A DNA stretch of 49,073 nucleotides from IMG/VR virus record IMGVR_UViG_3300008266_000413, positions 1 to 49,073 of that record. One strand, written 5' to 3'. The notes under the pieces were generated by a model, which saw only the letters and a list, made by a program, of their open reading frames with translations, had not been told where the DNA came from and ran no database searches. Position 1 is the first letter of the stretch, and every line of letters begins with the position of its first letter. Positions 8,472-13,567 of the stretch are shown here, piece after piece. This DNA is from a virus. The translations under genes and the position numbers were made by a program.

Positions 8472-9014
8472 ATGACAATCAATCAAGTTGTTTCGGCGGT
8501 TTCGGATATCGTTAAAGCGGCACGTGAAGCGGCTGCATCTGCGGCGTCCCGTACGTATGGCGCGGAACGTGAGTACAGTATTGCTCTCAATAGTGCGTTG
8601 CCCGAAGGATGGTACAAAGTAGAACACAAGGACACCGGCGCGGTTGCTGAGTTGGTTCACGCGGAAAAGAAACTGTACTTCAAAGCGTTGCACGATAAAC
8701 ACCCCGCCGGTAAGTATCCTAACCCTTCGGTGCCTTGGGGACGTGTACGTAAGTATGCACAAGAAGAAGCCACAGGCGTGACTGAGTCGGCGAACGAAGG
8801 CGGCGGTGCGGGTGATGGTGATGGTGAAGAGGGTGACGTAAATGCGCGACATACCCGTTCGTTGACTTTGCGCATGACTGAAGAACTTACTACTCTTTGG
8901 AAAGCTGGTCGCAAAGCTGAGAAGGACGGCACTATCCAAAGTCGCGAAGCTGAATCGTTGACGCATATTGGTGCGGCGTTGCAAGCAATGGGTCTTGACT
9001 TGGCAAGTTTGTAA
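8472..9014 (+). CDS. First early protein, unknown function, 180 aa
   Basis: First gene after P1. The start MTINQVVSAVSDIVKAAREA has only a weak AGGA signal about 9 nt upstream. The N-terminal part is an Ala-rich helix. The centre has Trp/Tyr-containing strands, then an acidic Gly/Asp/Glu linker (about residues 110-123), and a C-terminal helical region. I do not recognise the family. Position suggests an immediate-early host-takeover or regulatory role, which is inference. A GAAA-capped hairpin follows the stop. Confidence 0.8.
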   Translation: MTINQVVSAVSDIVKAAREAAASAASRTYGAEREYSIALNSALPEGWYKVEHKDTGAVAELVHAEKKLYFKALHDKHPAGKYPNPSVPWGRVRKYAQEEATGVTESANEGGGAGDGDGEEGDVNARHTRSLTLRMTEELTTLWKAGRKAEKDGTIQSREAESLTHIGAALQAMGLDLASL

Positions 9015-9020
9015 TCAACC

Positions 9021-9040
9021 GGCGGGGGGAAACCCCCGCC
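9021..9040 (+). other. GC-rich hairpin with GAAA loop
   Basis: GGCGGGGG and CCCCCGCC form a perfect 8-bp stem with a GAAA loop just after the stop of the first early gene. There is no T-run; instead palindrome copy 3 follows and shares the last C. It may stabilise the 3' end of the upstream message or act as an attenuator. Confidence 0.75.
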
Positions 9041-9052
9041 TAACAATGTTAG
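9040..9052. repeat. CTAACANTGTTAG palindrome, copy 3
   Basis: Centre base A. It lies between a GC-rich hairpin and the Shine-Dalgarno (AGGGG) of a 27-residue membrane protein gene, so the right arm runs into the ribosome-binding site. Confidence 0.9.
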
Positions 9053-9062
9053 GGGAAATGAA

Positions 9063-9146
9063 ATGAAACAATACGGATTCGAAATTCTAGCTGGTTTGTT
9101 TTTTGGTTTGATGGCGGCATGCGCTGTACTGATGATGATTGCCTAA
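9063..9146 (+). CDS. Tiny membrane protein, 27 aa (MKQYGFEILAG type)
   Basis: ATG 9063 with AGGGG 7 nt upstream; MKQYGFEILAG then a hydrophobic helix of about 16 residues. It closely resembles a second 27-residue protein at 10276 (MKNYGYEIL...), so the two are probably paralogues, which argues that both are real genes. Single-pass inner-membrane location is predicted. Such phage miniproteins can affect host membrane processes, but the function is unknown. Confidence 0.65.
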   Translation: MKQYGFEILAGLFFGLMAACAVLMMIA

Positions 9147-9166
9147 CCCTCACCACGTAACACTAA

Positions 9167-9188
9167 CCCCGCTTCGGCGGGGTTTTTT
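9167..9188 (+). terminator. Rho-independent terminator T1
   Basis: CCCCGC and GCGGGG pair around a TTCG tetraloop, followed by six T. This is a textbook terminator for the first early transcript. Confidence 0.95.
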
Positions 9189-9191
9189 ATT

Positions 9192-9225
9192 GCCTGTACC
9201 TAACAATGTTAGGGCAGGCTTTTTT
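9192..9225 (+). terminator. Second terminator, built around palindrome copy 4
   Basis: GCCTG and CAGGC form an outer stem enclosing CCTAAC/GTTAGG, which is the palindrome itself with an AAT loop, followed by a T-run (9220-9225). It sits 3 bp after terminator T1. The operator-like palindrome is thus part of an RNA hairpin here. Confidence 0.75.
9200..9212. repeat. CTAACANTGTTAG palindrome, copy 4
   Basis: Centre base A. It forms the upper stem of the terminator-like hairpin 9192-9225. Confidence 0.9.
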
Positions 9226-9240
9226 GTTGCCAAAAATTTT

Positions 9241-9358
9241 AGACCAACCAGTTCTCCGTGCGGCGGTAGCCACAAGCCCCGAGTTGGGCGCACCTAACAC
9301 TGTTAGGCATAATGTTACGAAAGTAGGCAGACCAACCAGTTCTCTGTGCGGGGATAGC
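9241..9358. repeat. 30-bp direct repeat pair
   Basis: The segments 9241-9270 and 9329-9358 match at all but a few of 30 positions (shared core AGACCAACCAGTTCTC), 88 bp apart. Palindrome copy 5 lies between them. No gene is apparent in this stretch. Confidence 0.8.
9294..9306. repeat. CTAACANTGTTAG palindrome, copy 5
   Basis: Centre base C. It lies between the two halves of a 30-bp direct repeat in non-coding DNA. Confidence 0.9.
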
Positions 9359-9716
9359 TTTTGTTACGGTTTTGGGCTTTGTTACGTTGCTTTGTTACGA
9401 AAAAACAGGCTTTGTTACGTTTTATTTTTCGTAAGTCATTGATTATTAAGCTATGTTATATGTTACGTTAATTTTCAAGATTGAGAGCGGCTGGCACAGA
9501 TCAATTACGCATGTCGGCAAGTGCAAAACATACCACACGCAAAATCCTGCAAACTTCATATAATATATAAATCACATAACATTATAACATTACATACCCA
9601 TTTCGTCTCAAAACCCGCGCCCACACTGCGTTTTAGATTGTTACGTTCTGCGTTACATTTTGAACTTTATCACGCTTTTCTCATAACAGATTTCGTAACA
9701 CAGCCCCGACTAAAGT

Positions 9717-9745
9717 TTGACTTTGCCATAACATTGTGGTATAAT
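9717..9745 (+). promoter_or_regulatory. Early promoter P2 (sigma-70 type, extended -10)
   Basis: TTGACT and TATAAT are separated by 17 bp, with TGTGG immediately before the -10 box. It drives the operon starting at 9841. Palindrome copy 6 begins 41 bp after the -10 box. Confidence 0.9.
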
Positions 9746-9785
9746 ATAATTACAGTGGGAAATGTAACAAAGCAAGTCATCCCAC

Positions 9786-9798
9786 CTAACAATGTTAG
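9786..9798. repeat. CTAACANTGTTAG palindrome, copy 6
   Basis: Centre base A. It lies in the leader between P2 and the gene at 9841, at about the same distance from the -10 box as copies 2 and 12 have from P1 and P3. Confidence 0.9.
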
Positions 9799-9818
9799 GC
9801 ACCACAAACGTAACAAAC

Positions 9819-9832
9819 CCATTAACAGAAGG
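9819..9832 (+). promoter_or_regulatory. Shared translation leader CCATTAACAGRAGG
   Basis: The same 14-base leader, including the Shine-Dalgarno, occurs before the genes at 9841, 10049 (10031-10044) and 12266 (12244-12257). It marks the start sites of these three genes. Confidence 0.7.
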
Positions 9833-9840
9833 GGAACACC

Positions 9841-10029
9841 ATGTTTTGCTACGCAGTCTTTCATAACGACAAACAAGTTCGTGTCTACTCTTACGAGGTC
9901 AAGGGTGACGATTGGAAACGAGCAAGATCACTCGCAATCGAGATGGCGCTACACGCCGAGGAAAACGGATACCGCTACACCGTAGAACACTTTGGCATTT
10001 CCGGTGTCGGCGTAATAGTTTGGCAATAA
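9841..10029 (+). CDS. Small hypothetical early protein, 62 aa
   Basis: First gene after P2, with a strong AGAAGGGG ribosome site 6-8 nt before ATG. MFCYAVFHNDKQVRVYSYEV suggests a compact alpha/beta fold with two strands, a helix (about residues 25-42) and C-terminal strands. No family recognised. A longer overlapping frame (9521-9985) is rejected because it would run through the promoter. Confidence 0.75.
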   Translation: MFCYAVFHNDKQVRVYSYEVKGDDWKRARSLAIEMALHAEENGYRYTVEHFGISGVGVIVWQ

Positions 10030-10048
10030 CCCATTAACAGGAGGGAAC

Positions 10049-10279
10049 ATGACAGACGAGGATAGCAAGTACTTGTGCGTAAGCTGCTACTGGGAGCAAG
10101 TACCACCCGCCCGAGCCAGACGCTGCATCGATGACAAGATGCCAATAACCTGTGCTCAGTGCGGGGAAGCGGCGGCTAAGAACGTCAAGCACACCATCGC
10201 ACCGATAAACAAGTCCAACTATATGTACATCAGCGACTTATCACAACTGAAACAACTCAACCCAAAGAGGACAACATGA
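10049..10279 (+). CDS. Zinc-ribbon-like protein, 76 aa
   Basis: Two CxxC pairs (CVSC at about residues 10-13 and CAQC at about 36-39) are spaced as in a zinc ribbon or zinc finger. The region between is basic (PPARARRC). It starts after the shared CCATTAACAGGAGG leader and overlaps the next ATG by 4 nt. A nucleic-acid or protein-binding role is plausible; the family is not recognised. Confidence 0.75.
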   Translation: MTDEDSKYLCVSCYWEQVPPARARRCIDDKMPITCAQCGEAAAKNVKHTIAPINKSNYMYISDLSQLKQLNPKRTT

Positions 10280-10359
10280 AAAACTACGGCTACGAAATAC
10301 TGTGCGCTATTTACTGCCTAACAATGTTAGGTACAGCAATACTAATCATGGGGGTTTGA
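10276..10359 (+). CDS. Tiny membrane protein, 27 aa, paralogue of 9063-9146
   Basis: MKNYGYEILCA followed by a hydrophobic helix, the same length and N-terminal pattern as the gene at 9063. Its ATG overlaps the stop of the zinc-ribbon gene. A full palindrome (10318-10330) lies inside it and encodes Leu-Thr-Met-Leu in the membrane helix, which the other paralogue lacks. Confidence 0.65.
   Translation: MKNYGYEILCAIYCLTMLGTAILIMGV
10318..10330. repeat. CTAACANTGTTAG palindrome, copy 7
   Basis: Centre base A. Inside the 27-residue membrane protein gene, read as CTA ACA ATG TTA. Confidence 0.9.
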
Positions 10360-10360
10360 T

Positions 10361-10465
10361 ATGAAACTAGACGAGAACGAGTGGCGAGCACTGGCCGCTG
10401 CATTATGGGGTGCCATTATCGGTACGCTGTTATCTGTACTGTTTTTCCTTTTTATCGGAGTCTGA
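10361..10465 (+). CDS. Tiny membrane protein, 34 aa
   Basis: ATG 10361 follows the previous stop almost directly. MKLDENEWRALAAALWGAII then a hydrophobic stretch ending FFLFIGV gives one transmembrane helix after an acidic amphipathic start. Only one base separates its stop from the next ATG. Unknown function; support comes from tight coupling and composition. Confidence 0.6.
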   Translation: MKLDENEWRALAAALWGAIIGTLLSVLFFLFIGV

Positions 10466-10466
10466 C

Positions 10467-10715
10467 ATGAACAACCAAACCATTAACGCTTTTGCAACAG
10501 GCTTGCAGTCATCCCTTTTCGCAACCCGCGACACCATTGAGGATGCTTACAAATACGCAGCCGACATCATCAACACGTTGCCTGTTGACCAACAGATTGC
10601 GGTACACACGGCTATGCAAGTGATGATCAACACCATCGCCGAGCAGGTCAAGCACCTAACAATGTTAGATGAGGAAGTATTGGTCAACTCTGATGGCGAG
10701 GAAATCGGAGGCTAA
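10467..10715 (+). CDS. Hypothetical helical protein, 82 aa
   Basis: Start MNNQTINAFATGLQSSLFAT at ATG 10467 directly after the previous stop. It is preferred to an upstream non-ATG start at 10410 that would overlap the preceding gene. GGAG lies upstream inside the previous gene. The protein is mostly helical and carries palindrome copy 8 as Leu-Thr-Met-Leu. Its stop codon is the TAA of copy 9. Confidence 0.7.
   Translation: MNNQTINAFATGLQSSLFATRDTIEDAYKYAADIINTLPVDQQIAVHTAMQVMINTIAEQVKHLTMLDEEVLVNSDGEEIGG
10656..10668. repeat. CTAACANTGTTAG palindrome, copy 8
   Basis: Centre base A. Inside the 82-residue gene, read as CTA ACA ATG TTA. Confidence 0.9.
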
Positions 10716-10724
10716 CAATGTTAG
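10712..10724. repeat. CTAACANTGTTAG palindrome, copy 9 (over stop and start codons)
   Basis: Centre base A. Its left arm supplies the TAA stop of the upstream gene and its centre supplies the ATG start (10718) of the next. GGAGG lies 6 nt before that ATG. Confidence 0.9.
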
Positions 10725-10870
10725 ATAACCTGCAACACAACATGACACCAAAGCAGCTAGCTGAAGTGCTGCCGATATTAAAGAAGCTACAAGAGTTACT
10801 GCAACACAACCCAGACTTGTACAACAAAGCGCACAACACACTGAAACAACTTGAGGAGGACAGATGTTAA
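10718..10870 (+). CDS. Small helical protein, 50 aa
   Basis: ATG 10718 lies in the centre of palindrome copy 9, with GGAGG 6 nt upstream. MLDNLQHNMTPKQLAEVLPI and the rest predict two or three amphipathic helices rich in Leu, Gln and Lys. It overlaps the next gene by 7 nt. No family recognised. Confidence 0.65.
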   Translation: MLDNLQHNMTPKQLAEVLPILKKLQELLQHNPDLYNKAHNTLKQLEEDRC

Positions 10871-11025
10871 AACCACGTAATCACGTAGCCCGTGCGCAGC
10901 AGTCGGGCGCGGGGAAACACAAGAGCAAGGCCGAGCAGGTCTTCAAAACGGCGATGCGGCAAGCACTTGAGGCTGCGTTACAAGAAAGACAACCTAACAT
11001 TGTTAGGGGGAAACATGGACATTGA
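10864..11025 (+). CDS. Small basic protein, 53 aa
   Basis: ATG 10864 overlaps the end of the previous gene, with GAGGA upstream. MLKPRNHVARAQQSGAGKHK begins a strongly basic N-terminus followed by a helix, then palindrome copy 10 read as Pro-Asn-Ile-Val-Arg, and a His-rich end. Nucleic-acid binding is possible from charge alone. Confidence 0.6.
   Translation: MLKPRNHVARAQQSGAGKHKSKAEQVFKTAMRQALEAALQERQPNIVRGKHGH
10994..11006. repeat. CTAACANTGTTAG palindrome, copy 10
   Basis: Centre base T. Inside the 53-residue gene in a different phase from copies 7 and 8 (CCT AAC ATT GTT AGG), and just before the ribosome site of the next gene. Confidence 0.9.
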
Positions 11026-11098
11026 CGAGGTGATCGGATACATCTGCGTGGTGCTGCTGTTCGCACTGCTAGTGCTTGTTTACGGAGGTTTGATATGA
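11015..11098 (+). CDS. Tiny membrane protein, 27 aa
   Basis: ATG 11015 follows AGGGGG by 4 nt. MDIDEVIGYICVVLLFALLV and seven more residues give an acidic start and one transmembrane helix. It overlaps both neighbours. It is the fourth miniature membrane protein in 2 kb, but its N-terminus is unlike that of the 9063/10276 pair. Confidence 0.6.
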   Translation: MDIDEVIGYICVVLLFALLVLVYGGLI

Positions 11099-12135
11099 GT
11101 ACGTTCGCAACAGTAGGCCGACTGGAACGGCTGAGGGATTATCGGGAAGCTGAGCTGTTCTATAACAGTGTGACACCCATACGTGGCAGGGATGTGGAGG
11201 TGCGACCACTGGGTGCGCGGCGTGATGCTGACCGGTACAAAATAGTTAAGTGCGGCAACGAGATCAAAGGCATTGAGTATCACGCGGTTCTGTACAACAC
11301 AGGGTGCGTGAGGTTCCTGCCTAACGGCGAGGTCATAGTCTCTGCCGGTGGATACAACACGGCGTTGACCATGCAGTTCATCTCTGAGGTGTTAGGGATA
11401 GGTGCGCATAGGCAACGTGGTAGCTGCGTATACTTGATCGGCCAAGACAAATACATAACAAAGGGCAAGGAAGAGCTGCGCATCAGGCATATCGGCAACG
11501 GACAGTACGAGATTCTGAGCGAGAACAAACACTTCCAGTACGTGATCAACCGCACTGGGGCTAACAATGTTAGGAAGCGCAGTGCTGCATTCCGAGGTTA
11601 CTTGAAGGGGTTCATATCCCTACGTACGCAGGATGTAACCAAGTGGAGCACGACCCAAGAGTTGGTGTGCGTACCGGTGACTGAGATGGCGGCTATGTTC
11701 GGCACGACTGCCCGAGACTACATGAACAGACCGGAGTACTTCGTGGACTACAAGGCATGGCAATACCTGCTAGACAAGCGGCGTAATGCTGACAAGTTCT
11801 ACGAAGCAAGCCGAGAGCTAGACCGACTGATTACATCGGAGAACACCGAGGACTATTACCGCGCTGCGTTAATACTGTTTGCCCGTGCGTCCAATACTCA
11901 GTACATGCGGATGTCACAGGCACAGGCGAACGGAACGGTAATTCACGCTGCCCCGCAAAACATAGTGGACACGCTGGACGAGTCACAGTTCAAGCTGTAC
12001 GCCAAGGACGTGCTGACACTGACCGAGGTGAAGCAAGGCAAAGTGCCCAACACTACCTATGACAGTTGGGCTGACATCAACGACAGTATGGGGGGCTATG
12101 ACAAGGAGGCGCAGGGTTTAGTCATCAAGGGCTGA
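11095..12135 (+). CDS. Hypothetical early protein, 346 aa
   Basis: The ATG overlaps the previous stop (ATGA). The N-terminal half is strand-rich (residues about 45-160, with YKIVKCGNEIKGIEYHAVLY), and the C-terminal half is helical with many Tyr, Asp and Arg. I do not recognise a catalytic motif. It lies directly upstream of the promoter for the AAA/VWA module and is the largest product of the P2 operon. Palindrome copy 11 is read as Ala-Asn-Asn-Val-Arg. Function unknown. Confidence 0.8.
   Translation: MSTFATVGRLERLRDYREAELFYNSVTPIRGRDVEVRPLGARRDADRYKIVKCGNEIKGIEYHAVLYNTGCVRFLPNGEVIVSAGGYNTALTMQFISEVLGIGAHRQRGSCVYLIGQDKYITKGKEELRIRHIGNGQYEILSENKHFQYVINRTGANNVRKRSAAFRGYLKGFISLRTQDVTKWSTTQELVCVPVTEMAAMFGTTARDYMNRPEYFVDYKAWQYLLDKRRNADKFYEASRELDRLITSENTEDYYRAALILFARASNTQYMRMSQAQANGTVIHAAPQNIVDTLDESQFKLYAKDVLTLTEVKQGKVPNTTYDSWADINDSMGGYDKEAQGLVIKG
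11561..11573. repeat. CTAACANTGTTAG palindrome, copy 11
   Basis: Centre base A. Inside the 346-residue gene, read as GCT AAC AAT GTT AGG. Confidence 0.9.
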
Positions 12136-12142
12136 CCAAAGC

Positions 12143-12171
12143 TTGAAGTAAGTATAACAATGTGGTATAAT
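12143..12171 (+). promoter_or_regulatory. Early promoter P3 (sigma-70 type, extended -10)
   Basis: TTGAAG and TATAAT are separated by 17 bp, with the same TGTGGTATAATATAAT core as P2 followed by AGTGGGAA. It drives the MoxR/VWA operon. Palindrome copy 12 starts 35 bp after the -10 box. Confidence 0.9.
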
Positions 12172-12205
12172 ATAATAGTGGGAATTCAGACCACAGCAGC
12201 AGAGC

Positions 12206-12218
12206 CTAACAATGTTAG
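12206..12218. repeat. CTAACANTGTTAG palindrome, copy 12
   Basis: Centre base A. In the leader between P3 and the MoxR-like gene. Confidence 0.9.
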
Positions 12219-12265
12219 GCATAACAAAGTAGTACAACATAATCCATTAACAGAAGGAGCTACAA

Positions 12266-13330
12266 ATGGCAGAAGTAAATTTCGGTAAAGCCGTCACGCT
12301 TGACCAAGCAGTAACCCTGATCACGACTAACCCTGATACCCGCTTCATGCTACGAGGTGAGCCGGGCATTGGTAAGAGCTGGATGCTCGAAGTCATTGCT
12401 TCCAAGCTGGGATACGGCCATGCCTATATTGACGTACCTAATCTCGACTTGGGTGACATTGCAATGCCGGTGATCAACCACGAGACCAAGACTACCCACT
12501 ACTACCCTAACGCTAGGTTCGGACTGCATACCGGTAAACCTATGGTAATCATGCTTGACGAGTTCAGTAAGGGTGCCGACCCAGTCAAACATATGCTTCA
12601 CCCAATGCTTGAGAAGGCTAACCCGCGACTGGGTGACATTGCTATCCCCAAGGAAACCATTGTGTTCATGACGGGTAACCTTGCCACTGATGGCGTGGGC
12701 GATACGTTGAAAGCACATACCCGCAACCGTATTGTCTCGGTGCGTGTACAAAAGCCTGACGCAGATCAGTGGATTAGTTGGGCGATGAACAACGATGTCG
12801 TGGCCGAGGTCATTGCATGGGTGTCACGCTATCCGCACGTATTGGCAAGCTATACCGATGGGGCACAAGCAGATAACCCGTACATCTTCAACCCGAGGAA
12901 AACACAGGATGCGTTTGTATCACCACGTTCGCTAGTCACGGCATCTAACATTGTTAGGACTAGACACCTAAATGATGCGGACGCAGTGATCGCAGCGTTG
13001 ACCGGTGCTATTGGCGAGAGCGGTGCACGTGATATGCAAGCATACCTAGAGTTCTCTGATCAGTTGCCGACATGGGAGCAGACCATTGAACATCCTATGA
13101 CTACGAAGATACCGACAGACCCCGGCGCTTGCGCAATCATTGTCTTCGGTGCAATCGCACGTGTCACTAAGGACAGTATCACGCCGTTCATGAAGTATCT
13201 GGAGCGCATGAGTGCCGAGTGGCAAGCGGTGTTCGCAATTAACATCGCCAAGTCGGACACCAAGCAAGAGATAGCGTTTAGCTGCAAGGCGTTCTCTGAC
13301 TGGGTAGCTAAGAATCAGGACTTGCTGTGA
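12266..13330 (+). CDS. MoxR-type AAA+ ATPase, 354 aa
   Basis: Walker A GEPGIGKS (residues 31-38), Walker B MVIMLDEF (93-100), a sensor-1-like FMTGN and a downstream Arg-containing AHTRNR finger define an AAA+ ATPase. The closest overall pattern is the MoxR/CobS group, which remodel protein complexes together with a VWA-domain partner. Such a partner lies 234 bp downstream. It starts after a CCATTAACAGAAGGAG leader. Palindrome copy 13 is read as Ser-Asn-Ile-Val-Arg. The substrate is unknown. Confidence 0.88.
   Translation: MAEVNFGKAVTLDQAVTLITTNPDTRFMLRGEPGIGKSWMLEVIASKLGYGHAYIDVPNLDLGDIAMPVINHETKTTHYYPNARFGLHTGKPMVIMLDEFSKGADPVKHMLHPMLEKANPRLGDIAIPKETIVFMTGNLATDGVGDTLKAHTRNRIVSVRVQKPDADQWISWAMNNDVVAEVIAWVSRYPHVLASYTDGAQADNPYIFNPRKTQDAFVSPRSLVTASNIVRTRHLNDADAVIAALTGAIGESGARDMQAYLEFSDQLPTWEQTIEHPMTTKIPTDPGACAIIVFGAIARVTKDSITPFMKYLERMSAEWQAVFAINIAKSDTKQEIAFSCKAFSDWVAKNQDLL
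12945..12957. repeat. CTAACANTGTTAG palindrome, copy 13
   Basis: Centre base T. Inside the MoxR-like gene, read as TCT AAC ATT GTT AGG. Confidence 0.9.
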
Positions 13331-13336
13331 TGGGGG

Positions 13337-13349
13337 CTAACAATGTTAG
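13337..13349. repeat. CTAACANTGTTAG palindrome, copy 14 (over a start codon)
   Basis: Centre base A. The ATG at 13343 of the next gene lies in its centre and GGGGG lies just upstream, the same arrangement as copy 9. Confidence 0.9.
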
Positions 13350-13567
13350 AGCCAAATGCGCATGTGTATTCATTCGCGTGGAATGACGAGGACAACCCAG
13401 ATCAACACTTGCGTATTGGTTTGGAGCCGAAGTGGTGGAGGGTGTTTCGGTACTACCCTAACCATAAGCACCCAAGTCATCCAGTCACTGAGCCTATGAG
13501 TAGAGCCGAAGCGAAAGCTAAGTGTGCGGATATTATTAAATTAACCGGAGGGAGGAAGTTGTTATGA
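13343..13567 (+). CDS. Small hypothetical protein, 74 aa
   Basis: MLEPNAHVYSFAWNDEDNPD is followed by Trp/Arg/Tyr-rich strands (EPKWWRVFRYYPN) and a C-terminal helix. It starts inside palindrome copy 14 and overlaps the VWA gene by 4 nt, so it belongs to the module. No family recognised. A small adaptor for the AAA/VWA pair is possible. Confidence 0.75.
   Translation: MLEPNAHVYSFAWNDEDNPDQHLRIGLEPKWWRVFRYYPNHKHPSHPVTEPMSRAEAKAKCADIIKLTGGRKLL

Larger units (their letters stand above)
9156..9814. repeat. GTTACG repeat cluster with AT-rich core; candidate replication origin
   Basis: GTTACG occurs directly at 9314, 9363, 9381, 9394, 9414, 9462 and 9640, and inverted (CGTAAC) at 9156, 9694 and 9809. 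Four copies within 9361-9419 share TTGTTACG. An AT-rich tract (about 9551-9600) lies to the right. The stretch 9226-9716 has no supportable gene. Iteron-like repeats beside an AT-rich stretch in a gene-poor region are typical of origins, but this is inference and no initiator is known. Confidence 0.5.

Noticed and set aside
8451-8984. Minus-strand open frame of 177 codons
   Set aside because: It is antisense to the first early gene, which has a promoter, a terminator and better codon pattern. No ribosome site fits.
9521-9985. Open frame of 154 codons on the plus strand
   Set aside because: It runs through promoter P2, palindrome copy 6 and the start of the well-supported 62-residue gene in another frame, and its product is low in complexity and His/Thr/Arg-rich.
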